Assembly (NCBI GenBank): GCA_035384965.1
Contig: DAOOJE010000012.1
Span: forward strand, 1-64,000
Length of the DNA stretch: 64,000 bases
From: JAAYVZ01 sp035384965
GTDB lineage: Bacteria > Acidobacteriota > Thermoanaerobaculia > Thermoanaerobaculales > Thermoanaerobaculaceae
Direction of reading: 5' to 3'
The notes below the pieces were generated by a model. It did not search any database and had not been told where the DNA came from. It saw nothing but the letters and a program-made list of their open reading frames with translations. The position numbers and the translations under genes were made by a program. Positions 1 to 7,732 of the stretch are shown here, piece by piece; positions within the stretch are counted from its first letter, which is position 1; every line of letters starts with the position of its first letter.

Positions 1-1151
1 ACCTGCGGGAAGTCGCGGGCCAGGTTCTCGGCGAGGTTCATGCCGATGCCGCTCCTATCGATCGACAGGCGCGCGATCGGCAGCGAGCCGAGCATGCGCC
101 TCAGGTCCGACTCCTGCTCGGCGAACGGCACCTGGTCGTAGCGGCGAAGCAACCGGCATACGAACCGCCCGCCGACGTCCTCGAAGAGCGCCAATTCCGA
201 GCGGTCGCGGGCGCGGCCCACGTCGAAGCCCGCGACGAGCCGCCCCTCGGGGAACGGCAGGTCGGAGAAGTCGTCGGCCAGGGAGAGGTCGGCGTCGGTG
301 CAGGGCAGGATCAGCTCGTAGGGGAAGAAGCTGTAGCTCTCGTCGACGAAGCGGCCCTCGAACTCCTGCTGGAAGTCGTCGAGCGGCAGCGAGTCGAGCT
401 GCTCGATCACCTGCTGCCGGCCGAACGCGGCGACGCGCTCCTCGGTCGGCATCGCCGGGGCGTCGATGGCAGCGCGCTTCACGTCGGTGCAGAAGAACGA
501 GCAGAGCCACCACGGCACGTCCTGCCGGGTGTGGTGCGGGTACTTGCGCAGCTCCTCGCAGGCGATCTCCCAGAAGATGCCGCGCCGGCCGAGCGGGGTG
601 GAGCAGCCCGTGAGCTGGCCGCGCGAGCGCAGGATGAGCGCGGTCGAGCCGGTGTAGACCTCGCGGTCGTTCACGTAGTGCGCGAGCTCGTCGAGGTAGC
701 AGTCGCCCTTCTTGCCGCGCGGCGGCTTCGACGGCACCGAGAGGATGCGCGAGAGCCGGCGGCCCGCGGCGTTCGACTCGAAGGCGAGCTCGGTCTTCGA
801 GTCCACGACCAGCCGCTTCTGGTAGGCCGCGGGCAGCTCCTCGAACACCTGGCGGGCGATCAGGATCTTCTCCTTGGCGTCCTCCTGGTTGAACGAGACG
901 AAGACCGCCGTGTGGCCATCGCGCAGGTGGCAGCGGGCCAGCGCCTCGAGCGCGAAGACGAACGAGTAGCCGACCTGGCGGCTCTTGGTGACCCAGCGGA
1001 AGCGCGAGCGGTTGCGCATGAAGGCGAGCTGGTAGGCCTCGAGGTTCACGGGCTCGCCGTCGTAGCGACACAGGCCGCCGACGAAGCCCCACTCGGTGCC
1101 CAGCCACGCGCCGAGGTCAGACTCGGTCTGCTTCACGACGACGCCGGCCAT
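1..1151 (-). CDS. Phage terminase large subunit (Mu gp28-like), 3' end outside window
   Basis: The minus-strand frame is open from an ATG at 1151 to the left edge (383 residues visible). It reads as the ATPase-nuclease motor that packages phage DNA into proheads. KSRQVGYS at residues 56-63 fits the R/K-rich Walker A variant of terminases, and DCYLDELAH at about 150-158 is the Walker B plus catalytic carboxylate. After a linker, AGFDVGRARDRSE (about 307-319) looks like the first strand and metal-binding Asp of the RNase H-fold nuclease, followed by a second conserved block (SIDRSGIGMN). The overall pattern resembles the Mu/FluMu gp28 group. It is the most downstream visible gene of the minus-strand phage block, but an opposite-strand recombinase separates it from that block. 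Terminase is well supported; the gp28 subgroup is inference. Confidence 0.8.
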   Translation of the reverse strand, partial: MAGVVVKQTESDLGAWLGTEWGFVGGLCRYDGEPVNLEAYQLAFMRNRSRFRWVTKSRQVGYSFVFALEALARCHLRDGHTAVFVSFNQEDAKEKILIARQVFEELPAAYQKRLVVDSKTELAFESNAAGRRLSRILSVPSKPPRGKKGDCYLDELAHYVNDREVYTGSTALILRSRGQLTGCSTPLGRRGIFWEIACEELRKYPHHTRQDVPWWLCSFFCTDVKRAAIDAPAMPTEERVAAFGRQQVIEQLDSLPLDDFQQEFEGRFVDESYSFFPYELILPCTDADLSLADDFSDLPFPEGRLVAGFDVGRARDRSELALFEDVGGRFVCRLLRRYDQVPFAEQESDLRRMLGSLPIARLSIDRSGIGMNLAENLARDFPQ

Positions 1152-1243
1152 GACATCTCCCTCGAACGCAGCGCCGCTTGCCTTGCCTTTGCGGCGGTTC
1201 GACGCCTGTATGGGAGCGTGACGAACGGCCAGGAGGTGAAGCC

Positions 1244-1861
1244 ATGACCGCGTACGCCGACGCCATCGCCAAGCCGCCGCGCACGCTCACCGACCTCGAG
1301 CAGAAGCTCCTGCTCAAGGTCACCGGCGAGCACCGCGCCGGCTTGCGCGACCACGTGATCATCAGCCTCGCGCTGGGCACGGGCCTGCGCGAGCACGAGC
1401 TGCTCGCCCTCGACGTGGGCGACGTCTTCGACGACGAGGGCCGGGCCAGGCGTCGGGTCACCCTGCGGGTCTTCAAGCGCAGCGCCGACGAGCCCGCGAC
1501 CCAGGAGGTCGTGCTGCCCGACCTCGTGCGGGCCAAGCTGGAGAAACTGCGGGCCTGGAAGAAGCGCGAGGGCGAGAGCCTGGCCCCGGACGCGCCGCTC
1601 TTCGTGAGCCGCCTGGGCCGGCGGCTGTCGAGCCGCCAGCTCCGGGAGAACTTCGCGACCTGGCAGGAGCGCGCGGGCTTCGAGCGCCACCTCTCGTTCC
1701 ACTCGCTGAGGCACTCCGCGTGCTCGGCGCTCTACCGGCGGACCAAGGACATCCGGCTCACCCAGCGCTTCGCCCGGCACAAGTCGATCGTCACGACCTC
1801 GATCTACGCCCACCCCTCGGACGAGGACCTCGTCCGCGCGGTCCGCGAGTTGCCCTGCTGA
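1244..1861 (+). CDS. Tyrosine recombinase, catalytic domain only
   Basis: A 205-residue phage-integrase-family protein. The catalytic set is visible: the first Arg in GTGLREHEL, the box II HxxR in HSLRHSAC, and the His/Lys-to-Tyr segment ARHKSIVTTSIYAHPS near the C-terminus. The protein begins almost directly at the catalytic domain, so the N-terminal SAM-like core-binding domain of full integrases (usually 300 or more residues in total) is missing. I chose ATG 1244 because AGGAGGTG lies just upstream; an in-frame ATG at 1178 lacks such a site. It is the only plus-strand gene in the left 13 kb and lies head-to-head with the terminase gene, 92 bp apart, so it was probably acquired separately. 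It may be a minimal recombinase or a remnant. Confidence 0.85.
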   Translation: MTAYADAIAKPPRTLTDLEQKLLLKVTGEHRAGLRDHVIISLALGTGLREHELLALDVGDVFDDEGRARRRVTLRVFKRSADEPATQEVVLPDLVRAKLEKLRAWKKREGESLAPDAPLFVSRLGRRLSSRQLRENFATWQERAGFERHLSFHSLRHSACSALYRRTKDIRLTQRFARHKSIVTTSIYAHPSDEDLVRAVRELPC

Positions 1862-1886
1862 AGGTCGACAAGCTACTTGCACGACG

Positions 1887-1947
1887 AAACCGAACACCGG
1901 GGCGCGGAACTCTCCGGTCGCTTCCTGGTCGGAGCCCCGTTCGGTTT
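1887..1947. terminator. Long hairpin after the tyrosine recombinase gene
   Basis: AAACCGAAC (1887-1895) pairs perfectly with GTTCGGTTT (1939-1947). GGGGC (1899-1903) pairs with GCCCC (1934-1938) after a 3-nt bulge, leaving a loop of about 30 nt. It begins 26 bp after the recombinase stop codon and is followed by a short pyrimidine stretch. It could be a weak terminator or a recombination site; no clean T-run is present. Confidence 0.45.
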
Positions 1948-2162
1948 CCCGAAACTGGCCTTCCCGGAATGGGGACCAGGCACCCTGGCGGTGTGTAGGT
2001 GGGCCACGAAAAACCGACCCTCCCCCCCGTGGTGGGCAGAGGTAGGCATGGTGACCGCGCCGCGACCGCCCCGGCCCAGGCAGAGGAAAGCGGCGGTTGG
2101 CCACCGCCAGGGCCGCGCCAACTCCGCGCCGTAACTCCGCATTCCTGCGAGCCGCCCGCGCG

Positions 2163-2198
2163 GCGAACCGCCACTTTCTGCTCTTCTCGGCGGTTCGC
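2163..2198. terminator. 10-bp perfect hairpin between convergent genes
   Basis: GCGAACCGCC (2163-2172) and GGCGGTTCGC (2189-2198) form a perfect 10-bp stem with a 16-nt loop, just past the 3' end of the minus-strand gene that stops at 2230. There is no T-run, so it may protect an mRNA end rather than terminate intrinsically. Together with the hairpin at 1887-1947 it is all I see in the 368-bp gap 1862-2229. Confidence 0.45.
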
Positions 2199-2229
2199 GG
2201 GCCGCGGATCGGGCCTGGCCACATGGGCT

Positions 2230-2988
2230 TCACGGCTCGTCCTCGTCGCGACTCGGGCCCACGTGGGCCGCCTGGGCGGCCTCCTCGTCGCCGTCCGGCG
2301 AGGGCTCGCGCTCCGCGTCCTCGCCCTGGCCGTTCGCTTTTCCCGGGCCGGTCGCGGAGGGGATCGGCGGGGAGTTGTCGTCCTCCACCTGGTGACCCGA
2401 GGGCAGTGCCTTCGCGTCCCCGACCACGCCGCCCCCCTCGACCTCGCTCGAGGTCTCGATGGCCCGCAGCATCTCGCAGTGCCGCGCCTGCAGCGCTTCG
2501 AGCGAGAGCGCCGCGTGGACCTCCTGCCGCGAGTCGGCCCCGCCCATGATGAACTCCTTGAGCCGCAGCATGGTGTTGAAGTCGGTCGGGTTGTCGACGC
2601 GCACGCGGCCGTCGGCCACGGCCTCGCGGAAGCGGACCAGGTAGCTGTCGATGGTGGCGACGGCGTCCTCCTTGGAGAACGCGATGGCGGCCGCGCGCAG
2701 CTCGAGGAGCTTCTCCTCGGTCTTGGTGAGCAGCCTCTCCCGCGCGCGCTCGCGGCGGCGCAGGCAGTCGTGCTTCTTGGCGTAGTCCGCGACCACGCTG
2801 TGGGCGATGCCGTAGCGCCGGGCGATCTCGCGGTACGAGGGGAAGGACACGGCCGGCTCGCCGCCGTCCGGGGGATCCACGAGCTCGCCCAGCACCAGGA
2901 GGCGGTCCAGGTCCTCGTAGTTCACCTTCGGCCCGTCGCCCTTGCGGGGCCGGCCGTTCTTCTTCGGCAGCTTGGAAGCCTCCTTCAT
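2230..2988 (-). CDS. HTH protein, possible small terminase or phage regulator
   Basis: A 252-residue protein. A basic N-terminus (KLPKKNGRPRKG) is followed by an HTH-like segment (SYREIARRYGIAHSVVADYAKK, about residues 50-71), a charged central region (about 72-150) and a long acidic, Pro/Gly-rich tail that looks disordered. Phage small terminases and homologous packaging adaptors often combine an N-terminal HTH with a helical oligomerisation region, and the large terminase lies downstream on the same strand. That role is inferred from layout only. The ATG at 2988 has AGGAAAGGA upstream. It is separated by 13 bp from the nuclease gene that precedes it in transcription. A transcriptional regulator is the main alternative. 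Confidence 0.6.
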   Translation of the reverse strand: MKEASKLPKKNGRPRKGDGPKVNYEDLDRLLVLGELVDPPDGGEPAVSFPSYREIARRYGIAHSVVADYAKKHDCLRRRERARERLLTKTEEKLLELRAAAIAFSKEDAVATIDSYLVRFREAVADGRVRVDNPTDFNTMLRLKEFIMGGADSRQEVHAALSLEALQARHCEMLRAIETSSEVEGGGVVGDAKALPSGHQVEDDNSPPIPSATGPGKANGQGEDAEREPSPDGDEEAAQAAHVGPSRDEDEP

Positions 2989-3001
2989 GGTCCTTTCCTG
3001 G

Positions 3002-3343
3002 TCAGCGCCGGCGCAGCTCCCACCACTCGCGCACGAGGTCGAGGAAGTCGTCGAGCGCGATGGTGACGGTGGCGGGCTCGTTGTCGTCCTTGCAGACCGC
3101 GATGGGCAAGTAGCCCTTGCCGTCCGAGGCGGCGGTAGCCTGGGCGAGCGCGGCGCGGGCGTTGGTCTTGCGGCCTCGCTTGCACTCGATCCAGAGCGCA
3201 GGCGTGATCACATCGGCGCAGTCGGCGCCGTCGCGGTACTGCAGGCCGCGGCGAACCTCGCTCGGGCCGAATACCTCGGCGAAGCGGCGCGCGACCTCGC
3301 GCTCGAAGTCGTGGCCTTTGCGCCGCGCCCCGCGGCCGTCCAT
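3002..3343 (-). CDS. Holliday junction resolvase-like PD-(D/E)XK nuclease
   Basis: A 113-residue protein with the architecture of small Hjc/VRR-type nucleases. RRKGHDFEREVARRF at the N-terminus carries the conserved Glu of the first helix, CADVITPALWIECKRG carries the Asp...Glu-x-Lys active site, and a short helix ends the protein. The likely job is resolving branched phage DNA before packaging. The ATG at 3343 shares one base with the stop of the upstream gene, so the two are co-transcribed and probably coupled. The fold call rests on motif spacing; the exact family (Hjc, RusA-replacement, or another endonuclease) is not settled. Confidence 0.65.
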   Translation of the reverse strand: MDGRGARRKGHDFEREVARRFAEVFGPSEVRRGLQYRDGADCADVITPALWIECKRGRKTNARAALAQATAASDGKGYLPIAVCKDDNEPATVTIALDDFLDLVREWWELRRR

Positions 3344-3882
3344 CAGTTGCCCTCCGCGGCGACGAAGCGGGCCGGAATGCCGAGCGCCTCAGCCCGGTCG
3401 ATCTCGCGGCGCATGCCGCCGGTGACGGTCCTGCCGTAGACCCGCAGCTCGTCGCAGACCGCCACCAGCTCCAGGCAAAGTGTGACAGCCAGGTCGCGTT
3501 CGGTGGCCTCGTCGACGAACGCCGGGAGGTAGAGGTGCGGCGCGATGGGCAGGCAGCCGCTCTCGACGAGGGCGCGGCAGATCACGCGCACCGCCCGGGC
3601 GTTGCCCTCCGGGTCGCCGCCGAAGGGGTGGCAGACGTAGACCCGGCGCAGGCGGCCCTCGGTGTTCGGGCGGTTGCGTCGCAGGCGCGCGAGCTCGGCC
3701 GCACAGTAATGGAGCGCGTCGATGACCTCGGCCATGGCCTCGCGCGGGTAGTCGCGGCCGTCGTCGACCATCCAGGGCCCGTAGATCGGTCGCCCCTGGT
3801 CGAGCCGCGAGAGCGCGGCCTCGGCGATGGCGCGCTCGTCGCCCTTCAGTCCCTCGAGGATGGCGTCGATCACGGCGCTCAC
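3343..3882 (-). CDS. DUF4406-like (deoxyribosyltransferase fold) phage protein
   Basis: About 179 residues from a GTG at 3882 whose GTGA overlaps the stop of the preceding nuclease gene; a longer upstream extension in this frame is low-complexity and unlikely. The C-terminal part (RRVYVCHPFGGDPEGN...GCLPIAPHLYLP...ATERDLAVTLCLELVAVCDELRVYG) matches the DUF4406/nucleoside 2-deoxyribosyltransferase-like layout: a start strand with CHPF, a central APHLY, and an Asp-containing strand. The N-terminal part (YGPWMVDDGRDYPREAMAEVIDA) resembles small helical domains in phage nucleotide-metabolism proteins. Such proteins may alter nucleotide pools, but the substrate is unknown and catalytic residues are not certain here. 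Confidence 0.6.
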   Translation of the reverse strand: MSAVIDAILEGLKGDERAIAEAALSRLDQGRPIYGPWMVDDGRDYPREAMAEVIDALHYCAAELARLRRNRPNTEGRLRRVYVCHPFGGDPEGNARAVRVICRALVESGCLPIAPHLYLPAFVDEATERDLAVTLCLELVAVCDELRVYGRTVTGGMRREIDRAEALGIPARFVAAEGN

Positions 3883-5063
3883 AGCGACACCTCCTTGGCC
3901 CAGAAGCGTGGGCTGTGGCTCTTCTTCGCCTTCGCCTCCAGCTCGGCCTTGAGCAGCGTGACCCGCGGCTTGTCGAGGGACTTGCCCAGCTCCTTGAGCA
4001 GCGCCTCGAGCGCCTTGTTGTCGACGACCGCGATCCGCTTCGCGAGGTCGGTCCACGACAGCCCGGTGGCGCTACTGACGAGATCGAGGGTCGACTCCAG
4101 CGGGTGCTCGACGCGGGTGGTGTTGAACATGCGGTACTTCACGCCGGCGAGGACCAGCTCGTCGTTCTCCTGCAGGTGGGCCTTGAGCACGGTTTCCAGC
4201 TCGCCCTTGCGGGCGCAGAGGATCTTGGCGAGACGCGCGACCTCCTCTCGCTCGCGCGCCACGGCTTCGAGGTCGGCGAGATCCTCGCAGACCACGTCGC
4301 GCTTGCCGCTGAGCGCCTCGGCGTAGGCCGGGCAGTGGCCGCGGTGATCGCAGTAGCTGCAGTTGGGGTTGAGGCGCGGCGGGAACTCGGTCGCAGCCTC
4401 GGTGCGCCGGCCGAGAGCCTCGATGTAGGCGAGCGCGGCCTCGAGCTGCTCGGGACTGCGCTCGGTGGTCATGCGCAGCCCGTGGCGCAGCATGAGGAAC
4501 GTGAGGCGGACCTTCTTCGCCCAGGGCCAGAGGCGCTGGGCCGCGAGGTGGTAGAGCGACATCTGCAGGCTCGTGTCCACCTCGTTGCGGGTGAAGAGCT
4601 GGTGGTTGGTCTTGTAGTCGATGACCTCGACGGTTTCGTCGTCGACGCGGTCCACGCGGTCGATGAAGCCGAGCACCGTGAAGGGCCCCACCGGCAGGTG
4701 GAACTCGCGCTCGATGGCGAGCACGTCCTGGTGGTCGAGCGCGCCCAGGTCCCGGACGAAGGTCTTGAGGATGTCGATGTCCTGCTGGAAGAGTTCGATC
4801 CCGGTGAGCCCCTCGGCGGCCCAGGCCTTGCGCAGCAGCTCGAGCGCTCGGGCCTCGGACAGCGGACCTGACCGTTCGTCGTCGACCGCCTCGCGCAGCA
4901 ACCGCTCGAGCACGGCGTACACGAGCTTGCCGAAGCGGAGCGAGACGCCGGGCTCGGCCTCGCGCTTGTCGACGTAGTGCAGCTTGAAGCTCAGCGGGCA
5001 CTGCTCGAACCTGCTCAGCCTCGAGTAGCTCAGGTGCTTGTTGACGAACTGCGGCGCGTTCAT
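3879..5063 (-). CDS. PD-(D/E)XK nuclease (Cas4/AddB-like) of phage recombination
   Basis: A 394-residue protein starting at ATG 5063, which overlaps the previous stop as ATGA. It opens with YSRLSRFEQCPLSFKLHYV, the typical N-terminal segment of RecB-family exonucleases with its first Cys. VLGFIDRVDRVDDETVEVIDYKTN contains the metal-binding Asp and the D-Y-K core. CSYCDHRGHC supplies a C-terminal Cys cluster, as in Cas4/AddB nucleases that bind an Fe-S cluster with one N-terminal and three C-terminal cysteines. The final 110 residues are helical and charged. It likely resects phage DNA ends or forms a recombination pair with the resolvase-like gene downstream. No helicase domain is present. 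Confidence 0.78.
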   Translation of the reverse strand: MNAPQFVNKHLSYSRLSRFEQCPLSFKLHYVDKREAEPGVSLRFGKLVYAVLERLLREAVDDERSGPLSEARALELLRKAWAAEGLTGIELFQQDIDILKTFVRDLGALDHQDVLAIEREFHLPVGPFTVLGFIDRVDRVDDETVEVIDYKTNHQLFTRNEVDTSLQMSLYHLAAQRLWPWAKKVRLTFLMLRHGLRMTTERSPEQLEAALAYIEALGRRTEAATEFPPRLNPNCSYCDHRGHCPAYAEALSGKRDVVCEDLADLEAVAREREEVARLAKILCARKGELETVLKAHLQENDELVLAGVKYRMFNTTRVEHPLESTLDLVSSATGLSWTDLAKRIAVVDNKALEALLKELGKSLDKPRVTLLKAELEAKAKKSHSPRFWAKEVSL

Positions 5064-5668
5064 GCGTCGGCCTCCTTCTCCTGCTTGGTGGATTTCTCGA
5101 AGGACACGACCCGGGAGCCGGGGAACGCCTCGAGCACGCGGCTGATGGTGGCGGCGTGCTCGGGCGTCAGCTCCTTGCGGTCGCTCCCGGTGTACTGGGG
5201 GACGAGCCAGATCTCGCCGTACGCCTCGGAGTGCAGGCACACCTCGACACCGAGCTTCTTAAAACACTCGATGTCCTCGGTGGTGTAGCCGCGCAGGGGC
5301 TCGCGCTCCTCGGCAGGTGCAGGATCTCGAACGACGCGGAGCGCTGGTGCCCGCGGTGGCGGTTGCTTCGCCGGTACAAGCCGAGGTGGATCGGGCAGCG
5401 GGTTGCCGAAGAGGTCGGTGGCCGCCTTGGGAGCGGGCGGCTTGGGCTCGGGCTGCTTCGCTGGCTCAGCCGGTGCTGGAGCGGGAGAGGGAGCGGCGTG
5501 GCCGTTCGCCTTGAGCCACTCGACGCACATGAACTCGTCCGACCGGGCGCAGGCGCCGCCCTGCAGGAAGTGCCGGCAGCGCTTGCCGTCCGGCAGCGCG
5601 TCAAAGTGCTCGCAGGCGAAGTCGGTGCTCTTCGCCGGTCGGGTCTGGTAGCGGTCGGCGAGGCTCAT
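5060..5668 (-). CDS. Unknown phage protein with Cys-rich N-terminus
   Basis: 202 residues, not recognised. The N-terminal 50 residues carry four cysteines with His nearby (ACEHFDALPDGKRCRHF, then GGACARSDEFMC), suggesting a metal site. A Pro/Ala-rich linker (about 55-120) follows, then a compact region (YTTEDIECFKKLGVEVCLHSEAYGEIWLVPQYTG) and a charged end. The ATG at 5668 is the first gene after a 357-bp non-coding gap with repeated CAAGATCA motifs, so it heads the operon that runs through the nuclease, DUF4406-like and resolvase-like genes. The stop overlaps the next start (ATGA). The role is unknown; partnership with the nuclease is likely from coupling. Confidence 0.6.
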   Translation of the reverse strand: MSLADRYQTRPAKSTDFACEHFDALPDGKRCRHFLQGGACARSDEFMCVEWLKANGHAAPSPAPAPAEPAKQPEPKPPAPKAATDLFGNPLPDPPRLVPAKQPPPRAPALRVVRDPAPAEEREPLRGYTTEDIECFKKLGVEVCLHSEAYGEIWLVPQYTGSDRKELTPEHAATISRVLEAFPGSRVVSFEKSTKQEKEADA

Positions 5669-5693
5669 GCCGCACCTCCGACCGCCGCTCGTG

Positions 5694-6018
5694 TGATCTT
5701 GCCCCCCGTTTCGAGCCGATTCCGTCCAAGATCACGACAATGCGTGTCGGGCGATTCTCCTGCCGGGCCAAATAGTTGCGAGGAACGATTACAGGAGAAC
5801 GCGCTTTCGCGAGGAGAGCTACACGTGAGGCTCCCCGGAGAATATCTTTCCCCGCTTCCCGCACCGTCCCGAAATGAAATGCTCCACGCGCATGCGTATC
5901 TCCTGATACAGGAGTGTGATCTTGTGATCTTGAAGCCGAAGCCCGCGACATCGCTCGAAATCGATGCGTGATCTTGCGTGTGCGGAGCCGTGCTCTTGAA
6001 CGTGATCATGTGACCTTG
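5694..6018 (-). promoter_or_regulatory. Array of CAAGATCA motifs upstream of phage operon
   Basis: In the 357-bp gap 5669-6025 the octamer TGATCTTG occurs at 5694-5701, 5917-5924, 5925-5932 (direct tandem) and 5969-5976, in reverse as CAAGATCA at 5727-5734, and as near matches at 6003-6010 (TGATCATG) and 6011-6018 (TGACCTTG, tandem with the last). The area is less GC-rich than its surroundings and lies directly upstream of the operon starting at 5668. Repeated and inverted octamers here look like operators for a phage repressor or activator. No -10/-35 pair is obvious. Confidence 0.6.
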
Positions 6019-6025
6019 CTCCTCC

Positions 6026-7732
6026 TCAATCGCGGTCGTGCCAGGCCTGCATGGCCTCGCGCGCACCGCCCCAGGACCGATCGGTGCCGACCGGGAACTC
6101 GTCGACGTCGAGGAACTCGCCGGCCTGCTCGAGGTCGATGGCGATGGTCCGCACCCGGCGCTCGCCCATGGTGGCGACCTTGCCGAGGTCCTTCACGTAG
6201 CCGCCGCGCTGGTGGTTCTCGCGCATCATCCGCCGCAGCGGCCGCAGGGCGCTGGCGTCCGCGGGCTGCCCGACCCGGCGCCGGTGCTCCAGGTAGACCT
6301 CCCAGCACGAGCGGAGGTGCAGGCAGGTGAGCCCGCCCACCATCCCCCAGTGCCGGTTTTCGACGAGCACGCCGTTGTAGGCGAGCACCGAGCAGGTCTC
6401 GACGAACAGATCGAGCGGGTTCTTGGCGCCCTGCTCGCCGTCCATGAGGTCCGCGATCGACGCGGACAGCGCCGCCTCGACATCGAGCTCGGGTAGGCCG
6501 GCGACGCCCATCGCCTGGGCGAAGGCCTCGAACATGGTCAGCCCGAGGACCACGAGGCGCAGGTTGTCGCGGCAGCGCAGCGAGACGTTGGTGCCGCCCG
6601 GGATGATGCCCAGCACCTGGTCGGTGATGCGGGTCGCGGCCTGGAGGTCGGCCTTGGTGTCGCGTGCCAGGGCGAATCGGATGTACGGGACAGCGAGGAG
6701 CGTCAGGTCGAGTCGCTCGATGCGGCGGAAGGCCTCCTCGTACTCGGGCTTCTCTTTCAGCGTGTTCGGGTTCGGCGTCACCGAGACGAGTCGATCCACG
6801 AGCGCGGCGTCGTCGGCCCGTCCCTCGCCGCCGATGCACACCGGCGCCGACAGGCGGTACGACACCACGCTCAGGTCGGCCACCCCGCGCCGCTCGACCT
6901 CGCCGCCGTAGATCGACCGCAGCAGCCGATGGATGGTGTTCAGCTCGTGCTGTGACATGTCGTTCGGGCGGTACTCGTCGAGGAAGACGGGTGCGCTGTT
7001 CGTCGCGGACAGGAGCTTGATCAGGGCGAACTTGGTCTGGGTGACGCTGAAGGAGTCGAGCTGCTCGGCCGCGCGCACGCCTAAGAGCCGCCAGAAGACC
7101 CCCTCGATGAGCGAGGTCTTGCCGCTGCCGCGGGTGCCCCAGATCCACAGGATCGGGAAGCGGTTGATGAGCTGCATGATCCGGGGCTTGAACGGCGCCG
7201 CGAAGAACCAGCCGAGCACGGGCAGCACGACCGATGGATCGTTGAGCAGCAGGAGATCGGGCAGCGCGCGGGCCGCGACGTCGCGGCTGACCGCCTCGTC
7301 CGCGATGGGGTAGTAGAGGACCTCGCCGAAGCCCGTGTCGTGCTCCACCAGCACGAGGTCGCTGCCGGTCACCGGCCCGTCCGGCCCGAGCACCTGCGCT
7401 GGTGTCACCCAGCGGGGCCCACTCGCGGTCTCGACGTAGCCGACCACCTCGAGCCCGGTGCGCACCGGCACCTGCCGGCCCGAGAGGATGCGCAGCACGC
7501 CCTGGACGTTGTCGTCCGAGCCGGTCCACCGCATATCGGCGTTCGGAAAGCTCTGGATGAAGTTGCGTTTGGAGTGCCAGGCCGACGGCGGGAAGCGGAC
7601 GCGCTCGAACACGCGCCCGCGGTCGGTCGTCACGTCGCCGACGATGAGCTGGCCGTCTCCGAGGCGGATGCGCTCCCTGGGCTCGATGTGAAACGACGAG
7701 ATGATGAGCACCTCGCCGTCACGGCCCTGCAC
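6026..7732 (-). CDS. Phage P-loop ATPase, probable replicative helicase or loader
   Basis: 568 residues from a GTG at 7732, placed immediately after the TAA of the primase gene. The N-terminal 160 residues are beta-rich (nucleic-acid binding or regulatory). A P-loop ATPase core follows: WIWGTRGSGKTSLIEG (Walker A, about 196-211) and SAPVFLDEYRPND (Walker B, about 245). Later an Arg-rich stretch (VDRLVSVTPNPNT) could hold an arginine finger, and about 200 helical residues end the protein. Pairing with a DnaG-like primase in one operon suggests replication-fork work, as with DUF927/D5-type phage and plasmid ATPases. No specific family is certain; a virulence-associated-E-like protein is an alternative. 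Confidence 0.65.
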   Translation of the reverse strand: MQGRDGEVLIISSFHIEPRERIRLGDGQLIVGDVTTDRGRVFERVRFPPSAWHSKRNFIQSFPNADMRWTGSDDNVQGVLRILSGRQVPVRTGLEVVGYVETASGPRWVTPAQVLGPDGPVTGSDLVLVEHDTGFGEVLYYPIADEAVSRDVAARALPDLLLLNDPSVVLPVLGWFFAAPFKPRIMQLINRFPILWIWGTRGSGKTSLIEGVFWRLLGVRAAEQLDSFSVTQTKFALIKLLSATNSAPVFLDEYRPNDMSQHELNTIHRLLRSIYGGEVERRGVADLSVVSYRLSAPVCIGGEGRADDAALVDRLVSVTPNPNTLKEKPEYEEAFRRIERLDLTLLAVPYIRFALARDTKADLQAATRITDQVLGIIPGGTNVSLRCRDNLRLVVLGLTMFEAFAQAMGVAGLPELDVEAALSASIADLMDGEQGAKNPLDLFVETCSVLAYNGVLVENRHWGMVGGLTCLHLRSCWEVYLEHRRRVGQPADASALRPLRRMMRENHQRGGYVKDLGKVATMGERRVRTIAIDLEQAGEFLDVDEFPVGTDRSWGGAREAMQAWHDRD

